Shown piece by piece: positions 52,203 through 61,821 of a DNA stretch of 64,000 nt. The notes beneath the pieces are model-generated. The model was not told the DNA's origin. It worked only from the letters and a program-made list of their open reading frames with translations, and did no database searches. The DNA is from Chitinophagaceae bacterium (GTDB lineage: Bacteria > Bacteroidota > Bacteroidia > Chitinophagales > Chitinophagaceae): NCBI GenBank assembly GCA_016719165.1, contig JADKAJ010000001.1, forward strand, positions 1,054,001 to 1,118,000, given 5' to 3'. The stretch's first letter is position 1; each line of letters starts with the position of its first letter. Made by a program: the position numbers and the translations under genes.

Positions 52203-53960
52203 CTAAACTACTGGTGGAGCCAGTTTACTTTTTTTATACCCATATGCAAAATAGATAATTACTCCTAGTATCAGCCAACTCATGAACCAGACCCAGTTAC
52301 TCTTGGTCATTCCTGTCAGTAAATACAAACAGGTAACCACTCCCATTAACGGTATAAGTGAGTACTTTTTAATAACTGTAAGAATAGAGAGAAGAATACA
52401 AATAATCCAAAAAATAATCAAAGATATTTTAGGGGTGGCCAGATCCATAAAACTTGACTTTCCGTTAATATAATCTTCATTGGCAGAAAAATCAAAGTTG
52501 ACCATATCAGCAAGGTATCCTTTTCCAAGCAGGACAAATAAAATGAAAACTCCGGCAATGATTAAAGGAAATATAAACTGCCCGTTGATATAAGGAAGTG
52601 AGAACTGGCCTGCTACCTTTTCTTTCCGGGGTATTAACAATACGCCGCCGCAGACCAGTACAAAAGCAAATAACGTGGCAATACTGGTAAAATCAAGTAC
52701 AAAAGTTTTGTCCGTAAATAAAATGGGAATACCTACTACCAATCCTGTAACAATCGTTGCAAAGGAAGGTGTTTTGAACTTAGAATGTATCTTCTGAAAT
52801 ACGGGGGGCATCAGTCCATCCCTGCTCATGCTCATCCAGATACGGGGCTGTCCCATTTGAAAAACAAGGAGAACACTGGTCATGGCCACTACAGCAACGA
52901 TAGAAACTAAAATCTGCATCCAACCAATATTGAGATTTTCCTTTTCAAAGATAAAAGCCAGCGGGTCTCCAATGCCATCAAATTTTTTATAATGAACAGC
53001 ACCTGTAAGTACCAGCGTAAGGAGGATATAGACAATAGTGCAAATCACCAGCGAAAGAATCATGCCCCTCGGTAAATCTCTTTGCGGGTTTTTACTTTCT
53101 TCGGCCAATACACTTACGGCATCAAACCCAATATATGCAAAGAATACTCCGCTTACAGCCATCATCACCCCACTAAATCCATTAGGCATAAATGAACGTA
53201 TTCCCTCTTCATTGGATGGCATCCAGTTAAAAGTCAGTCCATTTGAAAAAACAAGGTATCCACCCACCAGCACCACCAAACCAACAATGGCCAATTTTAA
53301 GATCACCATCACATTGCTGAAATTCCGGCTTTCTTTGATTCCTCTGTAAACGAGATATGTAATCAGGAGATTTATTATGATAGCAGGCAGATCAAATATC
53401 ATCCTCATCCCCCCAATTTTCGGAGCTGAATTCCAGGCACCTGATAATTCCAGGTTTGAAGACCCTTCTGCAACGGCTTTCTTTGCCTCAATGTAACTGC
53501 AGGTAAGATAATCGGGTATATGAATATTGGTTTTATGCAAAAAAGAAGTGAAGTAATCACTCCAGCTAAATGCTACATAAATGTTTCCGATAGAATATTC
53601 CATGATCAGCGCCCAACCAATTATCCAGGCAAATAATTCCCCAAAACTTGCATAGGCATAGGTATAAGCGCTTCCAGCCACAGGGATCCGGCTTGCAAAT
53701 TCTGAATAACAAAAAGCTGTAAAAGCACAGGCAATCCCTGTTATTACAAACAAAATAACAACACCCGGTCCGCCATTAAATACTGCACCTCCCAGGCTAC
53801 TGAAACTGCCGGCTCCGATAATGGCGGCAATACCAAAGAATGTAAGATCCTTAACGGTTAACACCCGTTTCAATCCATGACTATGAATATCGTCTGCAGG
53901 AAGATCAACATCATGCACAATCTTATCAATAGATTTACGACGGAATAATGAATTTGACAT
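52203..53960 (-). CDS. APC-superfamily amino-acid permease
   Basis: From ATG 53960 the protein has 585 residues and about 14 membrane helices. It shows the APC consensus GIAAIIGAGSFSSLGG in helix 1, GSAYTYAYASFGELFAWIIGWALIMEYSIGN (split between helices 2-4), and AVSVLAEESKNPQRDLPRG after helix 6. The layout with a large loop between helices 3 and 4 (about 145-185) resembles the cationic amino-acid transporter (CAT/YfnA) branch. The substrate is not determined. The upstream ATG at 54050 would overlap the polyprenyl synthase gene and is rejected. Confidence 0.93.
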   Translation of the reverse strand: MSNSLFRRKSIDKIVHDVDLPADDIHSHGLKRVLTVKDLTFFGIAAIIGAGSFSSLGGAVFNGGPGVVILFVITGIACAFTAFCYSEFASRIPVAGSAYTYAYASFGELFAWIIGWALIMEYSIGNIYVAFSWSDYFTSFLHKTNIHIPDYLTCSYIEAKKAVAEGSSNLELSGAWNSAPKIGGMRMIFDLPAIIINLLITYLVYRGIKESRNFSNVMVILKLAIVGLVVLVGGYLVFSNGLTFNWMPSNEEGIRSFMPNGFSGVMMAVSGVFFAYIGFDAVSVLAEESKNPQRDLPRGMILSLVICTIVYILLTLVLTGAVHYKKFDGIGDPLAFIFEKENLNIGWMQILVSIVAVVAMTSVLLVFQMGQPRIWMSMSRDGLMPPVFQKIHSKFKTPSFATIVTGLVVGIPILFTDKTFVLDFTSIATLFAFVLVCGGVLLIPRKEKVAGQFSLPYINGQFIFPLIIAGVFILFVLLGKGYLADMVNFDFSANEDYINGKSSFMDLATPKISLIIFWIICILLSILTVIKKYSLIPLMGVVTCLYLLTGMTKSNWVWFMSWLILGVIIYFAYGYKKSKLAPPVV

Positions 53961-54030
53961 CAGCCAGTTGGTTTTTAATTTGTCAAAATAGGGAAAAAAT
54001 TGGTAGCCGGAAACTAAGTTTCCACATATG

Positions 54031-54996
54031 TTAATGTTGCCGCTGAACAAGGAAATGCGCCAGCTCTTTTAAGGGCTCTTTTCTCTTTGATAATACGGCA
54101 ATATCCTCTAGATGCGCAAAGGCTTCGTCAAGGTATCTGTTTTTTAACTGTAAAGCCCATTCATCCACTTTACAATCTCTGAATATCTGTAATACATTCT
54201 CAACTTTTCCTGCCTCATTCCCATTAAGAAGTTTACTTAATTCTTTTTGCTGGCCAATGGATGCGGACTCCATTGCATGGATAAGCAGGAATGTTTTTTT
54301 ATTAGCCAAAATATCACCTCCTACCTGCTTGCCAAATTTTTGAGGGTCACCAAATGCATCCAGATAATCATCCTGTACCTGGAAAGCTATACCTAATTTT
54401 CTTCCAAACTCATACAAAAGGTTTTGATTTCTTTCGCCTGAGCCACCCAGTATGGCTCCCATTTTTAAACTGGCGGCCAATAAGACAGATGTTTTAAGTT
54501 CAATCATCCGGAGATATTCATCCAGGCTAACAGTTTCTTTTTTTTCAAAATCCATATCCCACTGCTGACCTTCACATACTTCTCTGGCAGTTTGATTAAA
54601 TAAATAGAGGATAGGATACAGGCAGACGGTATCTATCTTACTGAGATATTCATAAGCTTTTACCAGCATCACATCACCGGCAAGCAAGGCCGTATTATCA
54701 CCAAATTTTGTATGAACAGTTTCCATTCCCCTCCGTAAAGGCGCCTTGTCCATTATATCATCGTGGATCAGGGTAAAATTGTGAAATAATTCAATAGCCG
54801 TTGCCACTTCCCAGGCATCGGTCTTTATTTCTTCAAATAGTTCGTTACCCATCAGGCAAAGTACCGGACGAACTCTTTTTCCCCCAAGTCTTAAAAAGTA
54901 TTCGTTGGGCTCATATAAAGAAGCCGGTTCTGCCGGAAAATGCGGGTGATCAAAATGAAGTGTGAATTTCTCAGATAATTGCTCAAAACTTTGCAT
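54031..54996 (-). CDS. Polyprenyl (geranylgeranyl/farnesyl-type) diphosphate synthase
   Basis: The 321-residue protein is a trans-prenyltransferase with the two Asp-rich motifs: FARM in LIHDDIMDKAPLRRG and SARM in QVQDDYLDAFGD. It elongates allylic diphosphates for quinone or carotenoid side chains. Residues upstream of the first motif (LFHNFTLIHDD) set chain length, but I cannot name the product. It lies 15 bases downstream of rnr and 70 bases upstream of the permease start. Confidence 0.93.
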   Translation of the reverse strand: MQSFEQLSEKFTLHFDHPHFPAEPASLYEPNEYFLRLGGKRVRPVLCLMGNELFEEIKTDAWEVATAIELFHNFTLIHDDIMDKAPLRRGMETVHTKFGDNTALLAGDVMLVKAYEYLSKIDTVCLYPILYLFNQTAREVCEGQQWDMDFEKKETVSLDEYLRMIELKTSVLLAASLKMGAILGGSGERNQNLLYEFGRKLGIAFQVQDDYLDAFGDPQKFGKQVGGDILANKKTFLLIHAMESASIGQQKELSKLLNGNEAGKVENVLQIFRDCKVDEWALQLKNRYLDEAFAHLEDIAVLSKRKEPLKELAHFLVQRQH

Positions 54997-55011
54997 AGGC
55001 CAAAATAAGTA

Positions 55012-57030
55012 TCATTTCCGTTTTTTACCCTTTTCTTTCGTAATTTTTTCAGTAGCCAATTCACCAGCCACTACCCACTCATAATCCAGCTGTCTTTTTG
55101 TGAGGTTTGCAGCCACTACTTTTATCCAAACCTTATCTCCCATTCTGAATTTCTTACCACTTCGCTGACCCACTAAACAATAATCTGTTTCAACATGCCT
55201 GAACTCGTCATATTCCAATAAACTGTTCACACTGACAAGCCCTTCACATTTATGTTCCACTGTCTCTACCCAAAAGCCGAATGAAGCAACCCCACTAATT
55301 ACACCTTCAAATTCTTCTCCAAGGTAATTTTTCATATACTGCACCTGCTTGTACTTATTAGCAGCCCTTTCTGCTTCCATTGCGGATCTTTCCCTGTCAC
55401 TACAATGTTTGCATTTTTCCTCCAGTTTTTTATCAGGTTGAATTTTATTGTTCAGCACATCAAAAAGTATGCGGTGAACCAGTACATCAGGATAGCGCCG
55501 TATCGGAGATGTGAAATGACAGTAATGTTCGAAACCAAGGCCATAATGGCCTACATTCTCTGTAGTGTATTTTGCCTTTGCCATAGTCCGGATTCCAAGT
55601 TGTTCCAGTACATGCTGTTCAGGTTTTCCATGCACATCTTTCAGCAGCTGATTAAATGATTCAGCTATAGTATCAGGCGAAGATGTATCAAATGTATGAC
55701 CGAACTTTTTAGCAAAAGCTGCAAAAGGAACCAGTTTTTCCTCATCGGGATCATCATGTGTACGGTAAGGAAAAGGCAAAGGCTTATTATTGACTTTCAG
55801 TTTTGAGATATTCTCAGCTACTGTCCGGTTTGCCAGTAACATAAATTCCTCGATTAACTGGTGGGCTTCTTTACTTTCTTTGATCATGATCCCAACCGGG
55901 TCGCCTTTATCATCCAGTTTAAATTTTACTTCCTGAGACGAGAAATTAATCGCCCCGTTGTTAAATCTTTTTTTTCGAAAACGCTGGGCAAGGTCATTCA
56001 GGATCAACACTTCTTCCGCATGCAAACCTGCCTTTTCTTCAATAATTGCCTGCACTTCTTCATAGGTAAAGCGATGGTCGGAATGAATCACTGTTTTCCC
56101 CAGCCAGTATTGTTTCACTTCAGCTTTTGGAGATATCTGAAATACAGCAGAGAAGGTGAGCTTATCTTCTTTTGGCCGCAATGAACAAAGAACATTTGAA
56201 ATATGTTCAGGTAGCATCGGATTCACTCTGTCAGGCAGGTAAACCGAAGTGGCCCGCTGATATGCATCCTTATCCAGATCATTATCGGGTTCAACATAGT
56301 GGCTGACATCAGCAATGTGTACACCGATTTCAAAATTACCATTCTTCAATTTCCGGAATGATATAGCATCATCGAAGTCCTTTGCATCTGCAGGGTCAAT
56401 CGTAATAGTAAAAACATCCCTGATATCTTTTCTGCGTTTAATTTCTTCCCGGGAAATCACATCAGGGATCCTTGCAGCCACTTCTAATGCCTCATCGGAG
56501 AATTGCAGCGGGAAGCCTGCATCCAGCATTATCTCCTTCATCGCTGCATCATTGGTGTTTTCTGCATCCAAAACGGTTAGCACTTCCCCAACCGGTCTTT
56601 TGTTGCCATCGTTTTCCCATTCCTGTAGTTTTACAACAACCCTATCACCGTCCTGCGCTTTATTGATATTTGAAAGTGGAATAAAAAAATCAGGCATTGG
56701 CTTATCAGATTCAGGAATAAAAAAAGCAAACCCTTTATTCATTTTCAGTTCCCCGATAAATTCAGTCCGCTTTCTTTGCAAGACATCTTTTACCACCCCC
56801 TGCATTCTTTTCCCGCTGCTACGCATTTCTTTAATGACAACCCGAACTGTATCGCCATGCATGGCCGTATTGAAATCGGCTGGCCGTATCATAATATCCA
56901 CATCCATTCCTTCCACAGTGACAAAACCCATACCTGAACGGGTAATATCCAATTTCCCTTTCAGGACATTTGCAGATGACTGTTTATTTCTCTGTTTATC
57001 TTTTTTCTTTTTTGAATTTTTTCTTCCCAT
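55012..57030 (-). CDS. rnr: Ribonuclease R
   Basis: RNase R degrades structured RNA 3' to 5'. The 672 residues contain a basic N-terminus (KKKKDKQRNKQ), cold-shock/OB domains (GKLDITRSGMGFVTVEG), the RNB catalytic domain with DPADAKDFDDAISF, the HIADVSHYVEP segment, CHFTSPIRRYPDVLVHR, and a C-terminal S1 domain (EFEGVISGVASFGFWVET) with a basic tail (KEKGKKRK). It is somewhat shorter than E. coli RNase R (813). It lies nine bases after lpxK. Confidence 0.97.
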   Translation of the reverse strand: MGRKNSKKKKDKQRNKQSSANVLKGKLDITRSGMGFVTVEGMDVDIMIRPADFNTAMHGDTVRVVIKEMRSSGKRMQGVVKDVLQRKRTEFIGELKMNKGFAFFIPESDKPMPDFFIPLSNINKAQDGDRVVVKLQEWENDGNKRPVGEVLTVLDAENTNDAAMKEIMLDAGFPLQFSDEALEVAARIPDVISREEIKRRKDIRDVFTITIDPADAKDFDDAISFRKLKNGNFEIGVHIADVSHYVEPDNDLDKDAYQRATSVYLPDRVNPMLPEHISNVLCSLRPKEDKLTFSAVFQISPKAEVKQYWLGKTVIHSDHRFTYEEVQAIIEEKAGLHAEEVLILNDLAQRFRKKRFNNGAINFSSQEVKFKLDDKGDPVGIMIKESKEAHQLIEEFMLLANRTVAENISKLKVNNKPLPFPYRTHDDPDEEKLVPFAAFAKKFGHTFDTSSPDTIAESFNQLLKDVHGKPEQHVLEQLGIRTMAKAKYTTENVGHYGLGFEHYCHFTSPIRRYPDVLVHRILFDVLNNKIQPDKKLEEKCKHCSDRERSAMEAERAANKYKQVQYMKNYLGEEFEGVISGVASFGFWVETVEHKCEGLVSVNSLLEYDEFRHVETDYCLVGQRSGKKFRMGDKVWIKVVAANLTKRQLDYEWVVAGELATEKITKEKGKKRK

Positions 57031-57039
57031 AATAATAAT

Positions 57040-58113
57040 TTAATCTTCCTTCTTAAAGTTCAGTACAAAATCAGATACCAACTGGTCAAACTTGCTTTCC
57101 TCCTGGAAAAGAAACTGGTGGCGAACAGGAACCACATAAAAAGGCAGGTCTTTAATTTCATCACTGAATTTCAGCAACCTCACTGCATCTTTTTCTGTAG
57201 TTAATATAACTTTTTCTCCGGCATCAATCTTATTAAATGCCTGTTTTATTTCTTTGAGATCGTCAATAGTAAAAATATGATGATCTGCATACTGCAACAT
57301 CTGGTAAGTATTACTATGTTCCTCCAGCAACTTCTTCAAAGGTCTTGGATTGGCAATACCTGTTACCAGTAATATCTCCACCTTTTTATCCAGCCCCTTT
57401 TCCATTTTCGAGATAATATGATACGGCCTGCTGTAGTTAATGGCAGTAAAAAATACCAGTTGGCCGGGTAATGGATTTATCTCTTTAATTAGTTTCTGTT
57501 TTTCAACTTCCCCCAGGTCTTTCTTACATTTTGTAACCACTATTATTTCAGCCCTTTTGTAACTGCTTTTCAAATCCCTTAGATCTCCGGTGGGCAGGTA
57601 AAAATCCCTTGTGAAAAGATTATTATAATCTGTAAGTAATATGTTCAGCCCCGCTTTAACAGTACGATGTTGAAATGCATCGTCCAGTATAATAACTTTT
57701 GTTTCCGGCCTGTCGTGCAATAACTGGGGGATGGCCAGAATTCTTTCTTCACCAACTGCCACCGGCACTTCAGGAAATTTCAGATGAAACTGCATAGGTT
57801 CATCACCGATCTCAAGTGCTGTTGTCTTTTCATCCGCCATTGCATAGCCTCTTGTTTTCCTTTTATACCCCCGGCTGAGTGTCGCTACTTTGAATTTGTT
57901 TTTAAGATTTGCAACCAGGTATTCCACCATCGGCGATTTACCCGTTCCTCCTACCGATAGATTCCCTACACATATCAATGGCAATCCAAAGGATGTTGAT
58001 TCCAGTATCCTTTTATCGTATAACCAGTTCCGGATAGCTATTCCAAGCCAGTACAACAATGCAAAAGGCAGTAAGAGTATACGAAATGACTTGAGAAAAA
58101 AATTAGAAAACAT
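57040..58113 (-). CDS. lpxK: Tetraacyldisaccharide 4'-kinase
   Basis: LpxK phosphorylates lipid IVA precursor at the 4' position, the sixth step of lipid A synthesis, at the inner membrane. The 357 residues show an N-terminal membrane anchor (ILLLPFALLYWLGIAIRNWLY), the Walker A-like GNLSVGGTGKSPMVEYL, and LSRGYKRKTRGYAM. The ILDDAFQHR motif contains the conserved DD. It supports a gram-negative envelope with lipid A. Its 5' end overlaps the cyclo-ligase gene by 11 bases. Confidence 0.96.
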   Translation of the reverse strand: MFSNFFLKSFRILLLPFALLYWLGIAIRNWLYDKRILESTSFGLPLICVGNLSVGGTGKSPMVEYLVANLKNKFKVATLSRGYKRKTRGYAMADEKTTALEIGDEPMQFHLKFPEVPVAVGEERILAIPQLLHDRPETKVIILDDAFQHRTVKAGLNILLTDYNNLFTRDFYLPTGDLRDLKSSYKRAEIIVVTKCKKDLGEVEKQKLIKEINPLPGQLVFFTAINYSRPYHIISKMEKGLDKKVEILLVTGIANPRPLKKLLEEHSNTYQMLQYADHHIFTIDDLKEIKQAFNKIDAGEKVILTTEKDAVRLLKFSDEIKDLPFYVVPVRHQFLFQEESKFDQLVSDFVLNFKKED

Positions 58114-58672
58114 AAACAGATTGAGGCGTAATACAAAGATTTAAAGGTACATCAAATTCATGCTTATCCGGCATTTCCTGGATCGGTTCAAAATACGAGA
58201 ACCCGATTCTGACACAGTCTTCCCTGCAATCAACCATAAACTTGTCATAGTAACCTTTTCCATAACCAACCCTGTACCCTTTCTTATCTATCGCAAGAAG
58301 CGGAACAAATATCATATCGAAGTAACCGGCAGCTATCTCCTCACCTTTCTCAGGCTCATAGATGCCAAAGTCATTTATTGCAAACCGGGATGATTCATTG
58401 GTTGAAATGGCATGCATATTATTTGCAACAAGATCAGTTTTGGGATAAGCGATGATCAATTCCGGATTCCTGAATGCCATGTAATCTGTAAACAGATGCA
58501 TATTGGGTTCATTATTTCTTTCAATCGGCCAATAAGAAAGTAAGGAATAAATAACAGGAAGTTTGAGAGCTTGAAATTGAATAAGCATCAGGTCATCCAT
58601 CTTAGCCCTTTCGGACATAGAAAGTGAGTTTCTTTTATCCCTGAAAATCTTTCTGAGTTCTTTTTTGGTCAT
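58103..58672 (-). CDS. 5-formyltetrahydrofolate cyclo-ligase
   Basis: The enzyme converts 5-formyl-THF to 5,10-methenyl-THF with ATP. The 189-residue protein has the family features: MTKKELRKIFRDKRNSL at the start, a SLLSYWPIERNNEPN segment, and the ATP-binding RVGYGKGYYDKF motif near the C-terminus. The family is also called FAU1/YgfA. It is in the minus-strand run with lpxK (11-base overlap) and rsmD (six bases). Confidence 0.95.
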   Translation of the reverse strand: MTKKELRKIFRDKRNSLSMSERAKMDDLMLIQFQALKLPVIYSLLSYWPIERNNEPNMHLFTDYMAFRNPELIIAYPKTDLVANNMHAISTNESSRFAINDFGIYEPEKGEEIAAGYFDMIFVPLLAIDKKGYRVGYGKGYYDKFMVDCREDCVRIGFSYFEPIQEMPDKHEFDVPLNLCITPQSVYVF

Positions 58673-58678
58673 GTAGTA

Positions 58679-59224
58679 TTAATCCCTGTTCTCAACAAAA
58701 GTAGAGAAAACAGTAGTACCATAGTTCCGTTCAGATTTATAGAAAGGAAATGCTTTGTAATCGTTCCTGGGTGTATGCTCCAGCACAAACCATCCACCTT
58801 TTTTCAACAACTGCTGCTCAAAAATATGTTTTGGCAAATCATCAATACTAGTCAATGCATAGGGTGGGCCGGCAAAAATGAAATCAAACTTATCAGTACA
58901 ACTCTGAATAAACTTAAATACATCCATCTTTACCACTTTAAAATTCTCTAACCGCAACGTTGCGGAGGTTTTTTTTATAAACTCATACATAGTTGCATCC
59001 TTTTCAACAATCGTCAGATCAGGAACACCCCTGGAAGCCAGTTCATAACTGATGCTGCCGGTACCCCCGAACAGATCCAGGGTCTTTAGTTCATCAAAAT
59101 CCAGGTTATGCTGCAATACATTGAACAGCCCTTCTTTGGCAATATCGGTCGTTGGCCTTGTATAAGGCATATTCGTTGGCGGGTTAAATTTTCGTCCGCC
59201 ATGTTCACCAGCTATGATACGCAT
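58679..59224 (-). CDS. rsmD: 16S rRNA (guanine966-N2)-methyltransferase
   Basis: RsmD methylates G966 of 16S rRNA. The 181-residue Rossmann methyltransferase has the N-terminal RNA-binding part (MRIIAGEHGGRKF), SAM motif I (LDLFGGTGS, 49-57), the acidic VEKD loop and the KMDVFKFI segment. The catalytic motif IV, normally (N/D)PP(Y/F), reads GPPY at 119-122 (FIFAGPPYA), so the first residue is Gly instead of Asp or Asn. This may reduce activity, or be a base error. It overlaps the DUF3822 gene by 13 bases. Confidence 0.9.
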   Translation of the reverse strand: MRIIAGEHGGRKFNPPTNMPYTRPTTDIAKEGLFNVLQHNLDFDELKTLDLFGGTGSISYELASRGVPDLTIVEKDATMYEFIKKTSATLRLENFKVVKMDVFKFIQSCTDKFDFIFAGPPYALTSIDDLPKHIFEQQLLKKGGWFVLEHTPRNDYKAFPFYKSERNYGTTVFSTFVENRD

Positions 59225-60024
59225 TGGGCCAGATCATTAACAGAAGTAAAAAAATGGTTTGGATACTCACTATCGGGGATATTCCAGGAAGCGTCTCTGA
59301 AGTCAATTTTAATAAAGTACTGGTATAACTCCTTATACAAAGCGGATTGCCTGTCAATTAAACCTGATAATTGGAGTTGGACTTCCTGCTGTGGCAAGGA
59401 GAATTGATGACATATTTTCAGTAAGTAATAAACTACATCCCCGGGAGTGGAATAAGGGTAATATTGTGACAACAATAATATGTCTTGCCTTGCAGCAGTT
59501 ACTGTAAAATCATCTGTTCTGAAATCAACCAACAGAGTTCCATTACTATTTTCCCTGTTTATTTGCCGGGCGGTAAGGGAACACTGATGCCTGTATGATG
59601 CAATGGGGAAATGCTGGCTTATCCATTGCCTTAATTCAACCGGTACAGCATATACATTATACAATTGCCATTCAGGAATCGTTTCAGTAACAATAGCTGA
59701 TGTACCGTTTATACCATACAATGCTTTTAACAAACTCCCGTATTCTTCCTGCCTGTAATCCTTTAATGGAGCCAATGTACTCTCCGGAAAATCATAAGAA
59801 ACCTGAACACTATAAAATGTATTGTTCAATTCTGGAAATGCAGTGGCAAACTCAGATAAGTTATTAGAATCCCATTCTTCAGTCTTGCAATAGGCAAGCC
59901 TGTATAATTCATCACCGGATTTATTACAGATGGCAAAACAGCCATGGTTTGTTCCAAATTTCAATAACAGAACCTGCTGAACATTTTCAATCTTTCCCTT
60001 TGCGATATTAAATATTTGTTTCAA
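59212..60024 (-). CDS. DUF3822 family protein
   Basis: The 270-residue protein has the DUF3822 features: strand LLLKFGTNHGCFAICN near the N-terminus, YSVQVSYDFPESTLAP, then TLLVDFRTDDFTVTAARQDILLLSQYYPYST, which resembles actin-like ATPase folds, and a C-terminal KIDFRDASWNI. The start is TTG at 60024, since an in-frame stop lies just upstream and no Met follows for many residues. The gene is next to rsmD in many Bacteroidota, suggesting a link to rRNA or translation, unproven. Confidence 0.85.
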   Translation of the reverse strand: MKQIFNIAKGKIENVQQVLLLKFGTNHGCFAICNKSGDELYRLAYCKTEEWDSNNLSEFATAFPELNNTFYSVQVSYDFPESTLAPLKDYRQEEYGSLLKALYGINGTSAIVTETIPEWQLYNVYAVPVELRQWISQHFPIASYRHQCSLTARQINRENSNGTLLVDFRTDDFTVTAARQDILLLSQYYPYSTPGDVVYYLLKICHQFSLPQQEVQLQLSGLIDRQSALYKELYQYFIKIDFRDASWNIPDSEYPNHFFTSVNDLAQCVS

Positions 60025-60092
60025 AATATTTTCTCAATTCCTGCAATAATAGACAAAAATTTAAATATCGTAGGTTTGCCAACCTTTTACTA

Positions 60093-61454
60093 ATGGCAGG
60101 TGCAGTACATAATAACTTACAGGTTGCAATTTCCAACCGGCAGATTCTTAAAATAGCAATGCCGATCAGCCTTGCTATTTTCATTCCACAGCTGAATTTC
60201 ATTACTAATAATATATTTCTCGGCCACTACTCCACTGACAATTATGCTTTGGCTGTAGCAGGCATTACAGGTGTCTATTACCTGATTTTTGCTGCCATTG
60301 GTTATGGCTTAAACAACGGACTTCAGGCCCTCATAGCCCGGAGGGCCGGCGAAAACCGGCCTGAAGAGATTGGTAAATTGTTTACACAGGGAGTCCTGAT
60401 AGGTTTGCTGGTTGCGGGTTTGGGTATACTTATCACCTGGACAATAACGCCCTATTTATTCGGCCTGATTATACATGACCCCGAAGTACATAAAAAAGCA
60501 GTTGAATTCCTGCGGATAAGAATTTGGGGGCTGCCATTCTTATATATTTATCAACTACGTAATGCATTATTGGTCGGCACCAACCAAAGCCGCTACCTGG
60601 TAGCCGGGACCCTGGCTGAAACAATTACGAACATTGGACTTGACTATGTATTGATTTTTGGTATGCTTGGGTTTCCTGAACTGGGTTTTAACGGGGCTGC
60701 CATTGCATCAGTCATTGCTGAATTTGTTGGCATGTTTGTCATTTTCCTTGTCATCCGCTGGAAAGGGATAAGCCAGCGGTTTGGCTTATTTCAGGATTTA
60801 AAATGGAACAAAGAAAACAGTTCTCTTATTTTCTCCATGTCTGCCCCGCTTATGTTTCAGCATGCCATCAGTATCATCAGCTGGCAATTTTTCTTTTTGC
60901 TCACAGAACATCATGGTGACATGGCTTTAAAAGTTTCCAATGTGATGCGAAATATATTCGGTGTATTTGGCTGTGTTACCTGGGCCTTTGCAGCTACCAC
61001 CAATGCTATGGTAAGTAATATTATAGGACAGGGTAAAAAAGAACAGGTAAACAGCCTCTTAAAGAAAATCATCAAACTAAGTACAGGCGTTGCGGTTGTA
61101 GTTTGTTTACTATTAAATCTCTTCCCTGAAATTTTTCTATCCATTTTTGGACAAGGAGATGATTTTGTGGCAGCCGCTTTGCCAGTGCTGCGGGTAGTTT
61201 CGGCAGCAATGATATTGATGTCATTTTCCATTATTACACTGAGTGCTGTAACAGGAAGTGGTAACACAAGAGTTACATTTTATATTGAACTCTTTGCTAT
61301 CATCATGTATTGTATCTATGTGTACCTTGTTTCAGAGTATTATTTCCTGCCTATAAAATTTGGCTGGATGAGTGAATGGCTTTACTGGCTCTGCCTGTTC
61401 GTACCATCACTTTTATATATACGAAGTGGCCATTGGAAAAAGAAAGTGATTTAG
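60093..61454 (+). CDS. MATE-family efflux transporter
   Basis: The 453-residue protein has 12 membrane helices in the MATE order. Visible features include PISLAIFIPQLNFITNNIFLGHYS in helix 1, GYGLNNGLQALIARRAGENRP after helix 2, and the repeat halves joined around 225-245. MATE proteins export drugs or cations with Na+ or H+ antiport; substrate not predictable. It is the only plus-strand gene between 51 and 64 kb and ends overlapping folB by four bases. Confidence 0.93.
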   Translation: MAGAVHNNLQVAISNRQILKIAMPISLAIFIPQLNFITNNIFLGHYSTDNYALAVAGITGVYYLIFAAIGYGLNNGLQALIARRAGENRPEEIGKLFTQGVLIGLLVAGLGILITWTITPYLFGLIIHDPEVHKKAVEFLRIRIWGLPFLYIYQLRNALLVGTNQSRYLVAGTLAETITNIGLDYVLIFGMLGFPELGFNGAAIASVIAEFVGMFVIFLVIRWKGISQRFGLFQDLKWNKENSSLIFSMSAPLMFQHAISIISWQFFFLLTEHHGDMALKVSNVMRNIFGVFGCVTWAFAATTNAMVSNIIGQGKKEQVNSLLKKIIKLSTGVAVVVCLLLNLFPEIFLSIFGQGDDFVAAALPVLRVVSAAMILMSFSIITLSAVTGSGNTRVTFYIELFAIIMYCIYVYLVSEYYFLPIKFGWMSEWLYWLCLFVPSLLYIRSGHWKKKVI

Positions 61455-61801
61455 AATTCTTTTTGATACCGAACCCCTACACTACCTGTAAACTGAATAA
61501 TCGGCGGATGAAGTTTTTTTATAGAAATATCCGCTTTATTAATTTGTGGAAATGAAACATGAATTGATTCGACAATTTCCATTGCCAGCGTCTCCAATAA
61601 AGCACGGGGCTTTTGCATTTCCGTTTTTACAATTTCATAAAGACGGGCATAGTTTACTGTTACAGCAATATTTGTAATGACAGTTTCAACCGGGTCAAAA
61701 TCAACACACAGGCTTACCTCAAACTCGTTACCGGTTTTCTTTTCTTCCCCGTAAAGTCCGTGAAAGGCATAAAATCGAAGTTCCTTAAGTTCAATCGTCA
61801 T
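61451..61801 (-). CDS. folB: Dihydroneopterin aldolase
   Basis: FolB cleaves dihydroneopterin to 6-hydroxymethyl-dihydropterin in folate synthesis. The 116-residue protein has the family pattern: MTIELKELRFYAFHGLYGEEKKTGNEFEVSLCVDFD (split across strand and FHG-x-x-x-E motif), VNYARLYEIVKTEM and the LLETLAMEIVESI helix, plus the C-terminal KLHPPI motif. ATG at 61801 is preferred; ATG 61810 is three residues longer. It lies 20 bases after trxB. Confidence 0.93.
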   Translation of the reverse strand: MTIELKELRFYAFHGLYGEEKKTGNEFEVSLCVDFDPVETVITNIAVTVNYARLYEIVKTEMQKPRALLETLAMEIVESIHVSFPQINKADISIKKLHPPIIQFTGSVGVRYQKEF

Positions 61802-61821
61802 TATACCCATTATAGAATAAA

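Noticed and set aside
56315..57043. A 242-codon open frame opposite rnr
   Set aside because: It is entirely antisense to a well-supported RNase R gene and is a low-complexity Ser/Ile-rich shadow.
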